A stretch of DNA of 20,056 bases from Pleurotus ostreatus/Saccharomyces cerevisiae fusant (taxonomy: Eukaryota; Opisthokonta). The stretch is taken from NCBI GenBank assembly GCA_024196135.1, contig JAMQCK010000553.1, positions 1 through 20,056 of the forward strand, given 5' to 3'. Made by a program: the position numbers and the translations under genes. Position 1 is the stretch's first letter, and each line of letters starts with the position of its first letter. Shown here piece after piece: positions 18,540 to 20,056 of the stretch. The notes below the pieces were generated by a model, which made no database searches, was not told where the DNA came from, and was given only the letters and a program-made list of their open reading frames with translations.

Positions 18540-19639
18540 ATGTCGTCTCCTCACCGCGGGAATCCCAACAAGCGGCAGAGAACGGAAGAAGCGGACGAGA
18601 AACATCCTGCGGGCCAGGAACCTTCGACGCGCGATGAGAAGCACTGGTATAGCGACGGCTCGCTCGTCCTTCGAGTCGAGGGGGCGCTCTTCCGCGTCCA
18701 CAAGACAGTGCGTTCCCCAGTCGTCGCCTTCATTGCACTCATACTCACAAGAGACGGCTCCTGCAGCTTTTGGCCACGAACTCGGAGATCTTCCGAGATA
18801 TGCTGACCGTGCCGCAACCTCCCGTACATGACGACGTGGACGGATGCCCCTCAGTAACCCTTCAGGACGACTCTGCTAACGGCTGGCGGCATGTGCTGGA
18901 TACGCTCTACGATGTGTCGTGCGTGCTCAATTGTTCTCCTGCGCTTCACATACTGACTATCCTCTATAGGTTTCTCTCCGCCCTGCATTTCCGCAAGCTC
19001 AACGAGACCCTGCCTATCGTCTCCGATGTCGTTCGCATAGCGACCAAATACCGCTTTACAGGCCTGCGTCGCGAGTGTCTGACCATCCTTGGTCGCCACT
19101 TTCCCACCTCTTTCGCGTCCATCCCTCGGGACCGCCCCACGCTCGAGCAGGCTGCCGCCGTGATCAACCTCGCGCGTGAAATCGGCGGCCTCTCCCTTCT
19201 CCCCTTCGCCTACCTTACTTGCATCGACGCCGTCGACCGCTCAGACCCGTCAATCATCTATCACGACACACCTATATCGTTCGAAGACAAGGCGGCGGCG
19301 CTGCAGGGCCTGCACACGATCCTGAACGCGCAGGCCGAGGAAATGTTCCCCTACGCATACGAAGATGCGAAGGCGGATATTCTGGGGTGTAGTGAACGGT
19401 GCAGTACCAAAGACGCCTTCGAGTGCTTTGTGGAAGACTCCGGATACCTGCATTTCTTCCACGATGAACCCTTCGATCAGTTCGACTTTGCGCACGAGTT
19501 TCTGTGTCTTCGCTGCAGGAGCCACGTGAACGAGGTGTACTCAGGAGGGAAGCGGAGGATTTGGAGGAAGCTTCCTGAGTTCTTCTGCCTTGCAAAGGAC
19601 TGGGAGGAACTGATTCGGCTCCAGGACCTAGATAGCTAA
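18540..19639 (+). CDS. BTB/POZ domain protein
   Basis: BTB domains mediate dimerisation and often link substrates to cullin-3 ubiquitin ligases; mushrooms have large families of this type, mostly of unknown target. Exons 18540-18707, 18767-18918 and 18970-19639 give 329 residues, with introns of 59 and 51 nt. After a basic, Ser/Glu-rich start (PNKRQRTEE, a possible nuclear signal), the BTB core runs from about residue 36: YSDGSLVLRVEGALFRVHKT, then LLATNSEIFRDML, a variable loop, FLSALHFRK and DVVRIATKYRFTGLRRECL (to about 150). The C-terminal part ends in the family pattern CLRCRSHVNEVY, RRIWRKLPEFFCL and DWEELI. ATG 18540 is preferred because it directly precedes the conserved part; an upstream in-frame ATG at 18486 also exists. 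The second intron is a multiple of three without stops, so retention would keep the frame. Confidence 0.88.
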
Positions 19640-19982
19640 TGCGATTCATCTTTCCGTCTGAACCGGACCTGCTATCGAGTCCAAAGCAGTGTCCGTGCGC
19701 TCGGTAACCATGGTACGACACGAAGTCGCTCGACCCTGGTGGGTGGCGTTGGTTTTACGTGACTCAGAACGCTTACCTCGAATAGCGAACAATGCCTCGG
19801 AAGCTTCGGCCTATTGTTCCCCTTTTGGAACAATGACGGCGCCTATCCGGGGATATCGGATACGAAGTGACAATGAGCTTCATCGAGTGCGCTGAATTGC
19901 GCCTCGAGGTTGCTGCATATTATCTCGGGCTTAGACCATAGCGACGGTCAACACGCGCGGTTGCTATGACCCTCTACAGGCA
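19640..19982. other. Intergenic region with two hairpin-forming inverted repeats
   Basis: No gene seen. ATTGTTCC-6 nt-GGAACAAT (19813-19834) and TATCCG-7 nt-CGGATA (19844-19862) lie side by side. They may be a terminator/processing structure of the BTB gene or regulatory sites for the gene to the right. Confidence 0.4.
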
Positions 19983-19989
19983 TATATAG
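19983..19989 (+). promoter_or_regulatory. TATA box of a gene starting beyond the window
   Basis: CATATATAGG followed about 30-70 bp later by C-rich leader-like sequence (ACCCAGCTTCATACGCAGCA). The arrangement copies the promoters at 11621 and 17218, so a plus-strand gene probably begins just after 20056. Confidence 0.45.
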
Positions 19990-20056
19990 GGGGGAGCGGA
20001 GACTCACTTTGCCCCATAACCCAGCTTCATACGCAGCATCTCCCGCTCTTATCCAC

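Noticed and set aside
1..20056. CRISPR arrays, insertion sequences, retrotransposon or DNA-transposon genes
   Set aside because: No spaced direct repeats, transposase or reverse-transcriptase motifs, long terminal repeats or target-site duplications were found; the only tandem repeats are coding.

Overview
The window looks like nuclear DNA of a filamentous basidiomycete, probably an Agaricomycete. The evidence is GC-rich coding sequence, many 51-57 nt introns with GTRNGT donors and CTNAC-like branch sites, three recognisable conserved eukaryotic genes (PIG-T/GPI16, a phosducin-like protein, ATP synthase subunit f), and BTB and F-box-like genes or relics of the kind expanded in mushrooms. Nothing bacterial, viral or plasmid-like was seen. 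The exon-intron models were built by eye from splice consensus, reading phase and homology, not from transcripts.

Layout, left to right. 1-384 (+): 3' end of the GPI-transamidase subunit PIG-T/GPI16. 385-3640: gene-poor DNA with decayed fragments, a BTB-type C-terminus on + and an F-box/LRR-like relic on -. 3716-7026 (-): a 1067-residue membrane-anchored, repeat-rich coiled-coil protein with an unusual C-terminal domain. 7577-8868 (+): a four-exon phosducin-like gene whose first coding exon is only ATG. 9346-9687 (-): last exon of an unknown gene with 27-bp repeats and an apparent one-base frameshift. 10301-10896 (-): ATP synthase subunit f, with a 9-nt microexon. 11792-12901 (+): 369-residue protein. 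13357-16662 (+): second membrane-anchored coiled-coil protein. 17316-18354 (+): three-exon gene of unknown function. 18540-19639 (+): BTB/POZ protein in three exons. About 19983: TATA box of a gene starting beyond the window.

The most interesting feature is a small, apparently undescribed protein family with three members here (3716-7026, 11792-12901, 13357-16662). The two long members share a first exon for a transmembrane segment that ends in the same phase and the same GAG|GT boundary. This is followed by a rapidly changing coiled-coil and proline-rich middle and a C-terminal domain with a GAPENVPYPW-like motif. The 369-residue protein carries only the C-terminal domain, in fuller length. 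The third member loses the end of that domain, apparently by frameshift. The domain resembles the LRR-like C-terminal part of fungal F-box proteins, so the family may be an F-box-derived domain placed on a membrane-anchored coiled coil. The housekeeping genes have no obvious functional link to this family.
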